A DNA stretch of 64,000 nucleotides from Lepidonotus clava (Eukaryota > Annelida > Polychaeta > Phyllodocida > Polynoidae). The translations under genes and the position numbers were made by a program. The first letter of the stretch is position 1, and each line of letters starts with the position of its first letter. The stretch covers positions 27,335,961 through 27,399,960 of the forward strand of contig OW387148.1 in the NCBI GenBank assembly GCA_936440205.1, written 5' to 3'. This document shows, piece by piece, positions 11,663 through 24,029 of this stretch. The notes under the pieces were generated by a model. It had not been told where the DNA came from, did not search any database, and saw only the letters and a program-made list of their open reading frames with translations.

Positions 11663-13772
11663 ACTTCCATCAAGAAAGAATTAAGTAATGTATAGGAAAC
11701 CTGGCTTGACCAAATTGGTTCTCATATCTGCCTTAATGCAACACCATTTGGAAAATAAGATGTGTGCGAAATTTACCATTTTGTCCCAAAAGTATGTCAA
11801 AATAGTGTCCAGATACTCCTTTTACATTATCTAATTTCACCAATGAGACTTAAGTGACATATTCCTAGTGAACGTAATATTTCATGGCCATGTAGCTGAG
11901 CCTTTGAAGCAGAATCCAATAAGTTTAATCTAATTCCTTTGATAGGTGGAGTAAGTAATTCACTTAGTGATGGTGCAGAGAACGGATCTTCGAGGTGATG
12001 TCATATTAGGTAATGTTTAGGAGGGGTAATGTTAGAAGGCGTACTTGAGACTGTACATACACACAGCAACTTGAAGCAATGGGACTTGTTGCCCTTTGTA
12101 GAAAGAAGGGTTGCTGTTGCTGGGGAACTGAATCCCTGAGTTATATGTGTTGCTTACTTTATAATATTTCTTCATTGTCATACTTAGGAGTAAGCTCTAA
12201 AGTTATGTCTTCAAACGGCTTACATATAATGTGATATGAGGTACGACAGTGGCGGGACATGATGATGATGTGATCAAGTTAAATACATGAACAATATTAT
12301 TGTTTATCGCACTCTTATGTATCGAGCGCTATGATAAAACTCATTATTTCACCAAAGCCTATATGCTGGTGCCCCTTCTCTCTCAGCTAGGGGACTCGGC
12401 TTGAGAGACTGCAGGTACAGCCTCTTTTTTCCAGGGATTTGATTGGTCAAGAAATGGTCATGTGACCCTGAGTGAGCCAAATTCTGGCTAACTCGGGGTT
12501 GGCTTGTACCTGCGCTAATTCATGACATACAGCGAACGTAGCTCAGAGTGCTGCAGAGTGTGAGTTTGAGGCATGAGCACCGGCGTACAAAGCCTAATTG
12601 TGAAGTATATAATATGAGATAGACCAGTGCCATCAAAGGCATTAATACCTAAAAGTTTGAACCCGAGTCATTGCCGACCCTATGTCCGGTATGTGTGAAC
12701 CAGATTTAAAGCTTCTACATGTCTCCACGTTTCAGCCCCTGACCGTAGAATGAGACTTTCACCAGATGCATTACACCATAACTCTAATCCATTGCCGCAT
12801 TGCCTGGCTGTTTGAGGGCATCTGGGTTATTATTCTAATGACATATATGCTGGATTAAGCAAACCTAAGTAGTTTTAGAGGGAGAATTTGTCGAGCGTAA
12901 TCTTGGAAATGACATTTTGCTATAACCATGCAAGGATGGTCACATAAGCATCCATTGCACCAACTAGTTTCAAAAGTGTAAGACCTTTAAAGTGAAAGCA
13001 CATTGCAATGAAATTGTAACCTTAGGTTTCAGCAAATTGGGGAGAGATCCTTATCAAGTTGCGACTCTCCTAGTTGTTGTGTGTATGACTGGCTTTAAGT
13101 TTAAGGCATGCAACAATAGGAGTTAAGGCGACATAATAATCATTACTCTTCAACAAATAAGTTCCTCTTTCTTACATACGTTATATAATTTGATTCTTTA
13201 CAGCCAGACCTAATGGTATTCTAGGTAAGTTATGAATCTATTCCCACTTAATCTCCATATCTAGACTTTATAGTATATTATGAGGACTTAGATATCAATA
13301 TTTAACAAGTTCCAGGGTAGGGCCCTTGTCATACTGTATAGAATATATTGTCATGGGGTCTAGAGCAAGTGCTACATTTCGTAGTTATTCCAGTGCTCCC
13401 TGCATAACGTGGGAATATTTATTATAGTCATTTGTATGTGTATATATGTAGCGGCTACCTTGGCATGAAGAAAAAATAACTTTCTATTTCTGAAAGTTAG
13501 ACTGGTTTCTCAGATATTGTGACTTGCCACGAAGTGGCCACATTATGTGCACATTATGTCCTACCTCAGAAGACCACATGCATTTTACATTAATGTTGTT
13601 GACTTATCGAACCGAATCAACTGAGTATGGTCTCGAAGCAGAGTTAATCTACTTACATGAACATGGTATCTTTCAATTTTGATATTGTGATGAATGCCTA
13701 TTCATCCGATATGTAAAGAGACCAAAATAAGAAAAGTAAGGTAATATGACAAAAGTATATATGTTTATAAAA
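11663..13772. other. Intron-like sequence without recognised features
   Basis: AT-rich, no supported exon, RNA gene or repeat family. A slightly GC-richer stretch near 12370-12590 shows no coding frame. Confidence 0.4.
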
Positions 13773-13868
13773 GGAACGAAAGTGTAAAGGAACGAAAGTG
13801 TAAAAGCCCGAAAAAGAGGCCCGAAAATGTAAGAAGGAACGAAAGTGTAAAGGAACGAAAGTGTAAAG
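13773..13868. repeat. 16-bp minisatellite (GGAACGAAAGTGTAAA)
   Basis: GGAACGAAAGTGTAAA occurs four times in two pairs (from 13773 and again from about 13835) separated by related GCCCGAAAA units. Because the array is in the upstream part of the LTR-like block, it may be a U3-type repeat. Confidence 0.75.
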
Positions 13869-14164
13869 GACCGAAACCCGAAAGGTCCCGAGAAATATAA
13901 ACCGGAAGTGATATGTAAACCAGAAGCGATAATGTAAACCGGAAGTGACGTCAATTGTAACCACGTGACCAAAAGCAGCCAACCAGGGCTAACCTCTAGA
14001 GTATATAAAGGGGCGGTGAGGCCCGAATAAACGAGTTCTTTCACAGTTCTCCTTGTGTCCACACGTGTCTTCTTCCCTTAAACAACCGCTGAGATGAGCC
14101 GATACGAGTTAATTAACTAGAAGTTTGGGTAAAATAGCAGAAGTTCAAGATAATTAGGCGAAAC

Positions 14165-14335
14165 TTAGGACGGGGGCCCGAAGGCCCGAGGAATGGAAGC
14201 GAGGCCCGGAGGACCGAAGTAGGGCATGAAGGCCCAAAACTGGCCCAGATGGAGTCCCGGAAACGCAGGCCCGGAACGGCACGAAGGCCCGAAACCCGGC
14301 ACGGAGGCCCGGAATCCAGGGGAACGACGGCACGA
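14165..14335. repeat. Degenerate GGCCCGRAG repeats
   Basis: GGCCCGAAG, GGCCCGGAG, GGCCCAAAA and similar 9-10-bp words recur at least seven times. The same word appears upstream in the LTR-like block, which suggests both belong to one element. Overlapping frames on both strands here are by-products of the GC-rich simple sequence. Confidence 0.6.
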
Positions 14336-14730
14336 CTGGCTCGGCCCCACGCTACCAAACAATAGGCGACCGTCGGCCCGACAACCCCGTGGACCGGAAC
14401 CTGGGGTGGACCGCCCTATCGAAGTGAATACCGGCATTAGAGATATAGAGTGACGAGCCACGACTCCCCCCTACCCCTACCATATTGTCCCTTCCCCGCA
14501 GTCCTCCGTCTGACACCGAGCACCGATTCCTGACCGACTCGCTCAACCCCCCTCGTGCGCGAGGCACGACTCTAAAAACATCACATCTCGGTTTCTTGCC
14601 CGGATTCTCCGTCCGTCCGAGACCCGAAACAATTCCCACGTCCCTCTGCTGTAGGAATCGGAAACCCCGACCTACCAGGGAACGTCACAATATGAAAGCT
14701 AGACAATTAGGAAGATGTTTCTACTTCTAG

Positions 14731-15530
14731 AGACCATTCGCCCAGTGTGGCTAAGCATTGGTTAAATCCGCATCTAGAATTACCTACTATGACTTAATTT
14801 AGGCGTTGCTATTAATTGGTCTAAAACCCTCCACAGGTTGACCAATTATCTGCTAGTTTTACTGTCGTTTCTTGAGGGCCCAGCTATTGAGCTGCTATAT
14901 AACATTGAGAGGCTTTCCTAGCTCTATTGAGGCTACAGTTACATACATATAAGACTGACACTTTGTAGATGCTGGAAACTAATGCACCACAGTAACTGAT
15001 AACATAATAGTTGGAGAGGCCTTCTGCTGATTGGTGGTTGAAGGTTCGCATCTCATTTTCGTATCCATTTACTTTGGCAGAGCCAATCGCAAAGACCTGC
15101 AAGAGCTGTCATTTTTGTACCTGGCACTTGGTTAAATAACTGGCGGTGCTGGATAAATCAATATACGTGAGACTACATACATATTCTTTATAATGGAGAT
15201 TAATTTTCTAAGTAACTAACGAATACCTCCTTTATTTGATACATATAGGCTGTTGGATTATAGGATTATAATAAATTCATATCATTTAACCAGAGGGTTA
15301 TTATATCAGTCTTTTCTGATCCATAAAATAAAAAGCTGATCTTTCACTCCTCCGTTACGCAAACAGCACACGTTGTGCCTTTGATGTGCAAAAGCCGGAA
15401 ATCCTGGTTTAAGAAAAACCCATTAAAAGGAGTGGGAATTGATTGAATCTTCTGTGGGAAGGTTTTTATGATCAATGGTTGTCAGCCACTTTATGCAAGG
15501 TCGCCATCATTAACCATTACGTTCCATCTC
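14731..15530. other. Intron-like sequence
   Basis: No gene or repeat recognised; composition returns to AT-rich. Confidence 0.4.
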
Positions 15531-15582
15531 GCGACAACCAATAGCAGGCTTTATAAGGGGTCATGTGACCATGACGTCATTC
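15531..15582 (+). promoter_or_regulatory. Promoter-like motif cluster (CCAAT, TATA-like, CRE)
   Basis: In 45 bp there are AACCAAT (CCAAT at 15538-15542), TTTATAAGG (15550-15558), GTCATGTGAC (15560-15569) and a perfect ATGACGTCAT palindrome (15571-15580). The combination resembles a compact promoter or a CREB-responsive element. No transcript is evident downstream, so an enhancer or an alternative LHFPL promoter are only possibilities. Confidence 0.25.
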
Positions 15583-17744
15583 GTTTTGTGCTTCTCATGT
15601 CCCAAGATGCATTGGTCTCATAACTCACATTTTATTGTCCCACAACCATGAAACATCGTCCACTACCCCCTCCTGGGTAGGGCGGATACTTAGTGCAAAA
15701 CATAGTTTACCAAACTTTTGTAGACCTGTGAATTGACAAATAGCCATAGGTAAGGTTAGTTATAGCAGGGCGGGATTCATAATTATGGGGATCCATTTTG
15801 AGAAAAGACACAACAGTGTGTTAAATAGTAGCTTCGCAATCAAAACCAAAATAATTATGGAGGATTTCATATTTTAGGCGAGGAAACCTAACTTCAACTC
15901 TACCCCAGCCTATAGTAGTCTGAGATATTTGCCCTCCCTATTTTCACTGTAAGTTAACCTTAACAATCCCGACTAGTTCCATGGGTACGAGAGGGATACC
16001 AACTTTAATAATCAACTAGGGTTAAAAGGGTTCAAACTTCAATTTTAAAAAGTTACCCCCACCCTTTCCTCGGAGACCTCCCCCTCACACACACACCGCC
16101 ACGTTTTATGATTGGCCTGTAATGTCATGTATTAAGAAGGGTGTAAGGAGACACGTCTTACTTAATCTAATCCTGTAGTCAGGGGGAGGGGCTTTTACCT
16201 CACACTACACTTGTTTTATTTATGGGAAACCGTTTCAGACGGGGATGCCATCAATCAGTGGCTGTAAAGATGAGTTTTATCGCTGTTGGGGGGTGATGTT
16301 TAAAACCGTTCTATACATGTAGGCCCATTCATCATTGGAATTGAGCGTTATTTTACCCATGGAGGTGATCTGTAGAAAGGATGCATTGTGTGTTTAGAAA
16401 AAAGGGAACTTGTACTACAATACAATGGAATATTTTAGTGAATTTTAGTGACAAAATATCTAATAATTTAATAGTCAATGCATCTTTTGTCAGTATGTTT
16501 TTCGTATTATGCAGAAGCAATTTATGGTCCATTTACGCTTTCCCTCAGTTCCTCTCTCTGATTTTCGGAATACCGATTGAAATAATTTGTCTTTGAGTTT
16601 TCATCAAAGTGCTTTATTATTACGGTTCAGTAGACAGTTGCTTATTTGAATATTATTCTGTTCGCTCCAAATCCTATAAATTAATATTACTGACATTGTC
16701 AGTTGGGTTATAGAAATATCTGCATGTGATTATGAACTGAAAAGCTGTTAGGTTTAACTAAGTCTTACTGAATGTGGGCTATTCAGACATACAAAAGGCG
16801 CTACGAAATCGAGGCTATAATGTATGATGTTACTAAAAATTATAATTATCAGGAAGCAACGTTTTAGACATGTCACACTGCTTTTCTTCCTCTCCCTTTT
16901 AGCAAATATTGAACCAAATTAGTTTCTGGAATGAGAATGGGAGAAATTTGCCAAGTTTGAAATCTTCCATTTCAAGTTATTTTACTTTTTGAGTGAGTTA
17001 TCCGATTAGTAATCGTGGCTCGGGTTTTCCATGTTTGTGCTTAATTCAATTTCCCTCCGTGCTTCCTCGCCAAGACCAATATGAAGTTTCATAGTCTGCT
17101 CCCCTTCCAACACACTCCTCCCCTGGCAGAATTTATAGTGGCCCTGTACACCAAGGTGTGAATTATTGATAACCCTGAGATTGCATAGGGATTTTGGTGG
17201 GGAATGATATGTGATATGTTGTGGTATTCTGAGGTGTTCTTTACAGCACCATGCAAAACGTGTTTGTGCCTTTTACACATGGAATTTTACAAATATGCAT
17301 AAGTATCTGTATTCTGTATCTGTATTTCAATTTAAAAACAATAGGCCTACAGTAATTAGAAACTGAAGATACAGGATTTTAAAGAATAGTTCTTTGGAAA
17401 TTTCAGTTCTGCCACTGATTACAATATTGTAACAAACAGACTTCACCCATCTCTGATAGCATTCTTGAAGGTGCAGAGTAAAAATAATTTTCGTCAGAGC
17501 TACCCATTTTCAAATGCCATTGAGGAACTACCACATTATCATACTGCTGTTTCTCAGTACCCCTGACTTTGTTATATTCATCGATCATTCAGAAACGTTA
17601 TACGCCAGCCAATATCCCACCTTCAATATTGATCAGAAATATTAGTACATCATTTTCATGAAACCTAGTACCTCTGCCAATATCTTCCACACTCACTCTC
17701 CAAACATTACCCTGGATATTGATGCTAACAGAGTCTATAAGCCT
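15583..17744. other. Intron-like sequence without recognised features
   Basis: Contains a C-rich stretch at 16060-16100 and otherwise AT-rich sequence. No coding support on either strand. Confidence 0.4.
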
Positions 17745-17985
17745 TCATGTCTAAACCTCTGCTTGGAGAGCCCCCCATGCCCCCACGTGACCGCTGATTG
17801 GGGTAGAGGGCGCTGCTGTCACCTCAAGGAATGGATCACTCTTCAAACAGAGGTGGGGAATGGATGTGCTTGGAGAGTGAGGATGGATGAGCCGTTGTCA
17901 GGCGTCTGTCAGCTGGAGTGAAGGAGCCTTCCCATGATGCCACGGGGTCCTCCGTCATGCCTCCATGGCGCCAAGCCTAATTCAT
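17745..17985. other. GC-rich patch, possible conserved element
   Basis: This 240-bp stretch is clearly GC-richer than the intron around it and is not a visible repeat. An 87-codon + frame covers much of it but has no family signature and no convincing splice sites. Regulatory sequence is as likely as coding. Confidence 0.25.
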
Positions 17986-18087
17986 CTAATACCCATCTAG
18001 TCAAAAACGCCAAACGGAAATGAATAATTATATAGCTCGAAACTGTACACTTTAGTTTTTTGGGTGGCATCAGGAAAAAAAAATACT

Positions 18088-18271
18088 TTAGATCTGGCCA
18101 GCAAGAAACAGCTCATTTTTTGTTACTTTTATTGTGAAAGTGATAGTTAGGAGGTCTGGCTAGATATCATAAAATGTCATTTCAAATAAAGTGTTGTACA
18201 TTAACAGTACGCATAGTGTCATTACACGTTTAATGTGCCATTAGAGTTGTATTTTGGTGAATTTATGAGAA
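18088..18271 (+). repeat. Dispersed repeat, copy 2
   Basis: Diverged copy of 8021-8205 in the same orientation, sharing AGATCTGG.CAGCAAGAAAC, GTGATAGTTA and GTGTTGTACATTAA. The boundaries agree between copies to within about ten bases, which helps define the element. Confidence 0.65.
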
Positions 18272-18542
18272 ACTGCGAAATGCCTGATAGTATAGTTTAA
18301 TAGCTACAGAAGTCATGTGAGTTATTTAAGAGGTTCCCTAACTGGAAGTGGGAATACATCTCAATTTTGATGCAAATCTTATTGATACTAATGACGTCGT
18401 TTTTATATTCAAGAAAAGTGTAGGAGGCAAACTAATGAACTCGTGTCAGTGCCAGAGGTTATCAAATACGAAGTATTGGGTTTCATATTACAACTTCATT
18501 ATAATAATCATCCTAAATATTGTTTCATCAACCCGAAAAGAT

Positions 18543-18692
18543 GCAAATATCCCCTCATTACCTCCCACCAACATAATCATATCTGATGGGAAAATATAAG
18601 TAAACAAGATTGCAGCAAAGATACAAAATCCCCTCATTATCTTCCACCAACATAATCATATCTGAGAGAAAAATATAAGTAAACAAGATGGC
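18543..18692. repeat. 79-bp tandem duplication
   Basis: The block from CCCCTCATTA (18551 and 18630) through ACATAATCATATCTGA to AAATATAAGTAAACAAGAT occurs twice, 79 bp apart, with few differences. Confidence 0.85.
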
Positions 18693-18724
18693 ATCATCCT
18701 GCTAGCCTGGTACATTCTATATCA

Positions 18725-18955
18725 GAGTGTATTGACACCCTCAGCCTCCCTACCCCTGAGGGCCCAGACGACCTCTGATCCGACAAGACCTTCATCGGGT
18801 AATCTTCTCCGGCCCAACGCCTTCCTCATCTCCCGGCCTTCATCTTCTGATGGGAGATTACTCCCCCAGGACACCCCCTCCCCTCTCAAGAAACTGTTAT
18901 CGCCATGTTCAAGTTATAACGAGGTTGCCTCCTGCTCTGTGCTGGAGGATTAAAG
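18725..18955. other. GC-rich patch, possible conserved element
   Basis: A pyrimidine-rich 230-bp stretch preceded by CACCCTCAG. A + frame (18732-18953) is serine/proline-rich and low in complexity. It could be an unusual exon but no family is recognised, and a regulatory patch is an equal alternative. Confidence 0.25.
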
Positions 18956-19798
18956 TCTGGTGTTGTGGAAGGATTTGGGGGGCTTAGTGGAAAATCTCCT
19001 AGGGTCATTGATCTTCCTTTTTTTATTCATTAAACCACATTAATCTATTTGATGATCTTCCATGTAGGTACACGTATTAGGAATATACAATAACATAAAT
19101 ATCTAGATGTACAACATCAAAATTAGAAGATAGACACTAAAGTAATTGTTCAGTATGTGTTTATTATCCTGATAATTATTATGTATCAATAGGCAATCAA
19201 CCATCTGATATATATCTGGTATATGCTAGATTGGACGTATTCAAAAAGAATTAGTCATAGTTCATTCATCTAATTGACTGGATGCTAAGTTAAGCATCAA
19301 GCGTCTAATCTAGGACTTGCTCATATATGCATCCCTCTCATAATGGTATCGTCTAAAAGGGTGACCATTCCAATTATATTATGATTTAATGGTTTTGATA
19401 AATTTATAGATGTAGAAATAAATTTAAAATGAGTATCTGAAAGATCCACAATGTCAACAAGGGTCTGTTCAATTTAAAACGGAATGCTTCGTTATGTACA
19501 GGTAAAGAAGAACGAATTCAGATTCCGATGCTGCTGGTAGATCTAGCTACGTTATCTTGGCTCTTCAATGATCGAAAACCTCAGATATCGTGGATACAGA
19601 CAATATTGTTGATATCGTCATGGGAAAGCTAAGAAAAATATGGACGCTCTGAAACCAAAGTCAGCATCAGATTTTGTAGTGGAGCATTAAAATTGTTGTT
19701 GCCTGTCGCACTTTTACATTATTTCATTTAGATAGTACCAAAACATATTAAAATAATATTTGAATAGGTTTTGGTCCTACCTTAATGAAATAATGATA
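18956..19798. other. Intron-like sequence
   Basis: No gene or repeat recognised. Confidence 0.4.
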
Positions 19799-19872
19799 TA
19801 ACAAAAACAAAAACAAAAACAAAGAAAAACATCAAAGTTTTTATTATTATATATAAAAACTTTGATGTTTTT
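19799..19872. repeat. (ACAAAA)n run next to a 19-bp hairpin
   Basis: A short (CAAAAA)n run ends in a perfect inverted repeat: AAAAACATCAAAGTTTTTA (19825-19843) and its complement at 19854-19872, with a 10-nt AT loop. Confidence 0.8.
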
Positions 19873-20351
19873 GTTCGTACATTACTGCTGCCCTGTTTTT
19901 CTTTTCATTTCACCATCATCACATAATGTTTACCAGACCCTGCATAGTGCCATGCACCCGAGGGAGTAAAGGTCACTGTATAGCTCAACATTTGCATTTA
20001 TATTGCAATGGACCAATGGGGGTTTCTCTAGAGCCAATGGGGGTTTCCTAGAGCCAAAGACTAATACAATATGTAAATCATGAGATCAACTTTTTATAAT
20101 GCAAGTGGAAATGGTTTTAACCTCTGCCCCTGGTGGGATACAATATTATCCCAACATGGATTTAAGACCATAAATAACTATAATTAGGAGGATTATTTTA
20201 CCATTTTACCATAACAAGGGATTAATCCCGGCGGCAGTGCAGGGGATTAGGTACGGATTAGGCCCCTTAAATTTCAGACAGATTATTGCCCTTAGGCCAC
20301 TGGCTGCCTTCTTCCCTGTTAACGTGATCAAGACTGATGAGAGCCTCGGAG

Positions 20352-20845
20352 AAAGGCTGTATTACACTAGCCGATTTTACTCCCGATTTCAAGAGTCGGT
20401 GATTTTATTCCCGATTTCAAAAGTCGGTGATTTTAGTCCCGATTCCAAAAGTCGGTGATTTTACTCCTGATTTCAAAAGTCGGCAGTGGGAATATTGGTT
20501 AATCATCGATAAACAGTTAGAAAGGGTTTGTAATTCTCCTTCAAGTGATATGTGGGACTCTAGATGGTGAGCCCCCATTGTCGCGTGTTGAATTCAAGAA
20601 ACACTAATGTCGCCCTGTCGAATTTAAGAAAAGGCAATCTCGCCATGTCAAATTGAAGAAATAACCATATCGCATGTCACTATCTATTTAGAATCCCATG
20701 TCGCATGTCACTAACCCCTAAAAGGGGCCATGTTGGTATGGGGCCATATATGTAGGATGCATGGTCTTTTGCCATATCACCTATGAAAAGTTATACATCA
20801 CCAAATAACCGGTGGTCAAAATCGGCTAGTGGAATACAGCCTATA
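20352..20845. mobile_element. 494-bp fold-back element with internal 28-bp repeats
   Basis: Ends AGGCTGTATTACACTAGCCG (left) and, read inverted, TAGGCTGTATTCCACTAGCCG (right) pair. They match the TATTCCAC design of the elements at 9.0, 32.5 and 47.7 kb. Just inside the left end, CCCGATTTCAAAAGTCGGTG occurs four times at an exact 28-bp spacing (20382-20487), each a small hairpin. No coding capacity. Confidence 0.7.
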
Positions 20846-21763
20846 GGGGCATCAGGGGCGGATCATGGATTGCCAAAAGGGAGGCACCAAACATAGACTG
20901 TATATGGGCCAAAACGTCATGCCGGCAAAGCACGCCTGCGCGTGACATTTTAGCCTTTCTGTGCAGCCTAAGCCCTTGCCAAAAGGAGAGGCGTGTATAT
21001 GTTCAGGACCCTCTTAGAAGAACCTTCTTTCACTGCCCCTGGACATAGAAGGAACTGGTCAGCGATGATGGTAGCATGTAAAGCAAAAAGGCTTAAAGCT
21101 GCATTCACATAGATGCCATGCGGCGCGAGAGGTAGTGTCATATTGGCCACTATAGCTTGACCGTGTTCCACTCTTTCCAGGGTTTGAAGGAAAAAATCAC
21201 CATATCCAATGAAAGTGACTTGCATTGAAAGCCAGGAACAGATGCTATGTGTTACTAAATCAGAAATATTTTTGCATCAACGGCCTCGCAATAATTATGT
21301 CACAATATCCAGAAGTGCCCGGGAAAGGTTCATTCAATCCCGCAATTGGCCCAACATTCATGTGTTTAGGATTAGGTTTTAGCTGGAATCTCAAATTCAA
21401 GTTAATATTGTGATACACATTTAAAGGACACTTTTGTAACAAACTTTCAACATTGAAAACATTTTCTTTTTCATCATTTTTCTGTTAAATCAGGGGATCT
21501 TAAATAGTTACAATCGGAGATCTTAATTCTTATAATCCAGACGGATTGGTCATGCAGCAAAACATGGTCAAATGACGTCTGCACAAGGTCTTTAGGTGTC
21601 GTATACATCCGGAAAGGTTTATCTATATGCATCTCATCCTCTGTTTATCATCATTGACGTTATCCGGACTCAAATCGTTGTACATTGTCTAAGTACTCGG
21701 CCGAGGGACTCAAGTGACACAACTGTTTGCAACATTGGGTGTAGACGTTTGGTAAGAGGTAGT
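20846..21763. other. Intron-like sequence with a CGGATC element scrap
   Basis: AGGGGCGGATCATGGAT near 20857 resembles one end of the CAGGGACGGATCCAG family seen at 36.9 and 61.8 kb. Nothing else is recognised. Confidence 0.3.
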
Positions 21764-21858
21764 AGATAAAGCACGAGTCAGGAGGGTTACGCGAAATAAC
21801 CCACGAGGCGGTAGCCGGGTGGGTATTTCAAGTAACCTGACTGACAAGTGCTTTATCT
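21764..21858. mobile_element. 95-bp hairpin element
   Basis: AGATAAAGCAC..GTCAGG..GTTAC..GAAATA..CCCAC at the left pairs with the inverted right arm ending GTGCTTTATCT. The central loop is short. It is probably a tiny fold-back MITE, lying immediately next to the next element. Confidence 0.6.
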
Positions 21859-21860
21859 GA

Positions 21861-22323
21861 CATAAACCACGGGTAATTCCTTTGCATTTTTGTGCATAAC
21901 TTGTTTAATACTCATTGGATTACCAAACATTATGCATTAAAATGTAGCTAAGAACCTCGTGGAGCTATTTATGTATCAAACATTTGGTTTCTAAAAGTAT
22001 TTATGATTTAATGAAAAATAAAAGTAATGGAATGGACATACTTTTATTTTTCAGTTAATCATAAAAAATAGAAACCTTCTAGAAATTTGATATTTGAGCT
22101 ATGGACTATTTCAAAAAGATTCCTAGCTACATGCACTCACTTACTATTTGTGATTTGGATGAATATTAAAAAAGTAATATGCAAAAATGTAAAAATAACA
22201 TCAAAGGTCAGTGCATGCTGACCACTGTGCGCTGTGAGATTATACCGTTCCGCTTGACTGGAGCCAATACGTGATATATTCACGGCCTACTTCCTTTGTT
22301 CTCCCCGTCAACCGTGGTTTATG
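21861..22323. mobile_element. Long degenerate fold-back element (CATAAACCACGG ends)
   Basis: CATAAACCACGG starts at 21861 and CCGTGGTTTATG ends at 22323. The whole interval is a decayed palindrome: TTTGCAT, TGTAGCTA, TCAAA and the central ATGAAAAATAAAAGTA / TACTTTTATTTTTCA arms pair in order. The decay suggests an old insertion. No open frame. Confidence 0.65.
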
Positions 22324-23571
22324 ATAGGGATAAAGTTCCTGAAACTTTTCTCGGCTACCTGATAACGTGAACATGATAAAACTATGCGGCTAGACAAAAG
22401 TTGCTCTACTGTATTGTCAGACATTGGAGAGACTTGATATGCGCTGATTACACCTCACGCTTTTGAGGAAAGTAATTCTACTTTTCAAGAACATTCGTTG
22501 GCAACTCGAATTGGTAATTTGATCTATCCAAAAGGCTGCCTAACTTTTGTGAATGTATTACATCAGACATGGATGGTGATAGGGCGCCATCTATTGCGCG
22601 GATGGAGAAACTGTACGCAAATAATGTACACGAAAACATTGATTCTTGTAACAAGGTTATATATTAAGGACATTGCAGACAACAGAAGTGTTCATACTTT
22701 GTCTCACCATGGGAATAATTGTTTGTATTGATTTTTCTTTCCTGTCAATAAAATTATATATATCTATTAATCGTTTTTTCAAAGGCAATTTATTTTGTAA
22801 TCATCATTCAAAATAAATTATGATTACAAAGTTAGTATTCGCTGAAAACAGATTTAGTAGTCAGCATTCAATAGGCTAGGTTACTCTTCCTTTGCCGCTT
22901 TTAGCGTTACGTCTAACAGATTGGCATTCTAAAATGTATAATATTGCGTCAAAGAGCACCAAAGATCGTATATAAACTCTTTTGTATCAATCATGTGTTA
23001 TGAGCACAACTTTCCATTTCAAAGACTGAGTGAGATAAAGGGAATAGAACAAAGTGAGAATGGAAGTAACAGATTACGCATTTAGCCCCGACAGAACTGG
23101 GGATTTGCAAATAGGGCCCTTTTGATACGGGATTATCATAGGAAACAATGGAAATGTGTCTGTATTTCTCATTTGAAAGGATTCCTCTATATTACTCTTG
23201 ATGTTTGATTCATGAAAGTGGAATTACTGAATTCAATATTGCGCCTTTTCAGAGCCTATGCACTGATGGATAACACAACTTACTGTATTGTATTTTAGAT
23301 GATGTAATGCAATGGAACTATTTGAACCTAAGCAATAAAACCTAGATAAGCTTGGATTTTCCTTGCAGCGTCACCTAGGACATTGAGGGACAAGGTCTTA
23401 ATTGACCCCCATGAAAGCTTTCCATTTAAGGATGTGACCTCGTAAACATTATTATTCTAACTGGGCCGTGCTTGCAATTCTTTTCTTTTCTAATTGAAAA
23501 TATGGCGGTAATAAGGTGGTACTCTTCCCTTTATACTTAGTTTTCCAAACTAATCTGCATAGAATAATGTC
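22324..23571. other. Intron-like sequence without recognised features
   Basis: Only short chance frames, for example 77 codons at 22498. No gene or repeat recognised. Confidence 0.4.
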
Positions 23572-23757
23572 ACCCGGGGGGGAGGTACTTAACTTGGGTT
23601 TGGGTACCCACTGCAAAACAGGCTCCGGGAGCTGTGGCTGTGGTCACAGCAAAGGCAGGAAATGGGGAGAGCTGTCATATCACATAAAAGGGGGCTGTAG
23701 TTTTGCAGTGGGTTCCTACCATCAACGAGTGAGTACCCCCCACCCACCCCCGGGGTA
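23572..23757. mobile_element. Palindromic MITE with CCCGGGGG ends
   Basis: The left half, ACCCGGGGG..GAGGTACTTAA..GTACCCACTGCAAAAC, is mirrored by GTTTTGCAGTGGGTTCC..GAGTACC..CCCCCGGGGTA. It is a compact fold-back element of about 186 bp; the 83-codon frame crossing it is incidental. Confidence 0.7.
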
Positions 23758-24029
23758 TGTCAATTAGTTACCATTTTCTTAACAATTTCTTTTACATTAT
23801 TAACATTTGCTGCTACCAATAGAATGTATCAAGCTGTTAAAGATCCTAGATCCAAGACCCATTCATTGAGAACCCTGACTCAGGATCCTACTAGAGGTTA
23901 TCCATAGATCATTTTTTCCCTCATTAAGGTTTTCTGAGATACTTGGTATCCACATACATGTATACAAAAATGAGAAAAGCTCCCTTTTTGTAACTGTCTC
24001 AACCTTAAGAATTCTCCTGGCGCTTTTGA

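Larger units (their letters stand above)
13773..14730 (+). mobile_element. LTR-like fossil with GC-rich downstream part
   Basis: A promoter-like block contains a TGACGTCA site (13946-13953), CACGTG (13962-13967), a TATATAAAG box (14002-14010) and an AATAAA signal (14026-14031) followed by a T/C-rich stretch. That order is typical of a long terminal repeat of a Ty3/Gypsy-like element. The 14.15-14.7 kb stretch is far more GC-rich than the rest of the window and may be the adjoining internal region or a different insertion. No second LTR and no recognisable gag or pol was seen, so it is broken, possibly a solo LTR. Family assignment is tentative. Confidence 0.4.

Noticed and set aside
13673-14639. 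Several frames of 75-129 codons on both strands
   Set aside because: GC-rich simple repeats and the 16-bp minisatellite remove stop codons; no domain recognised.
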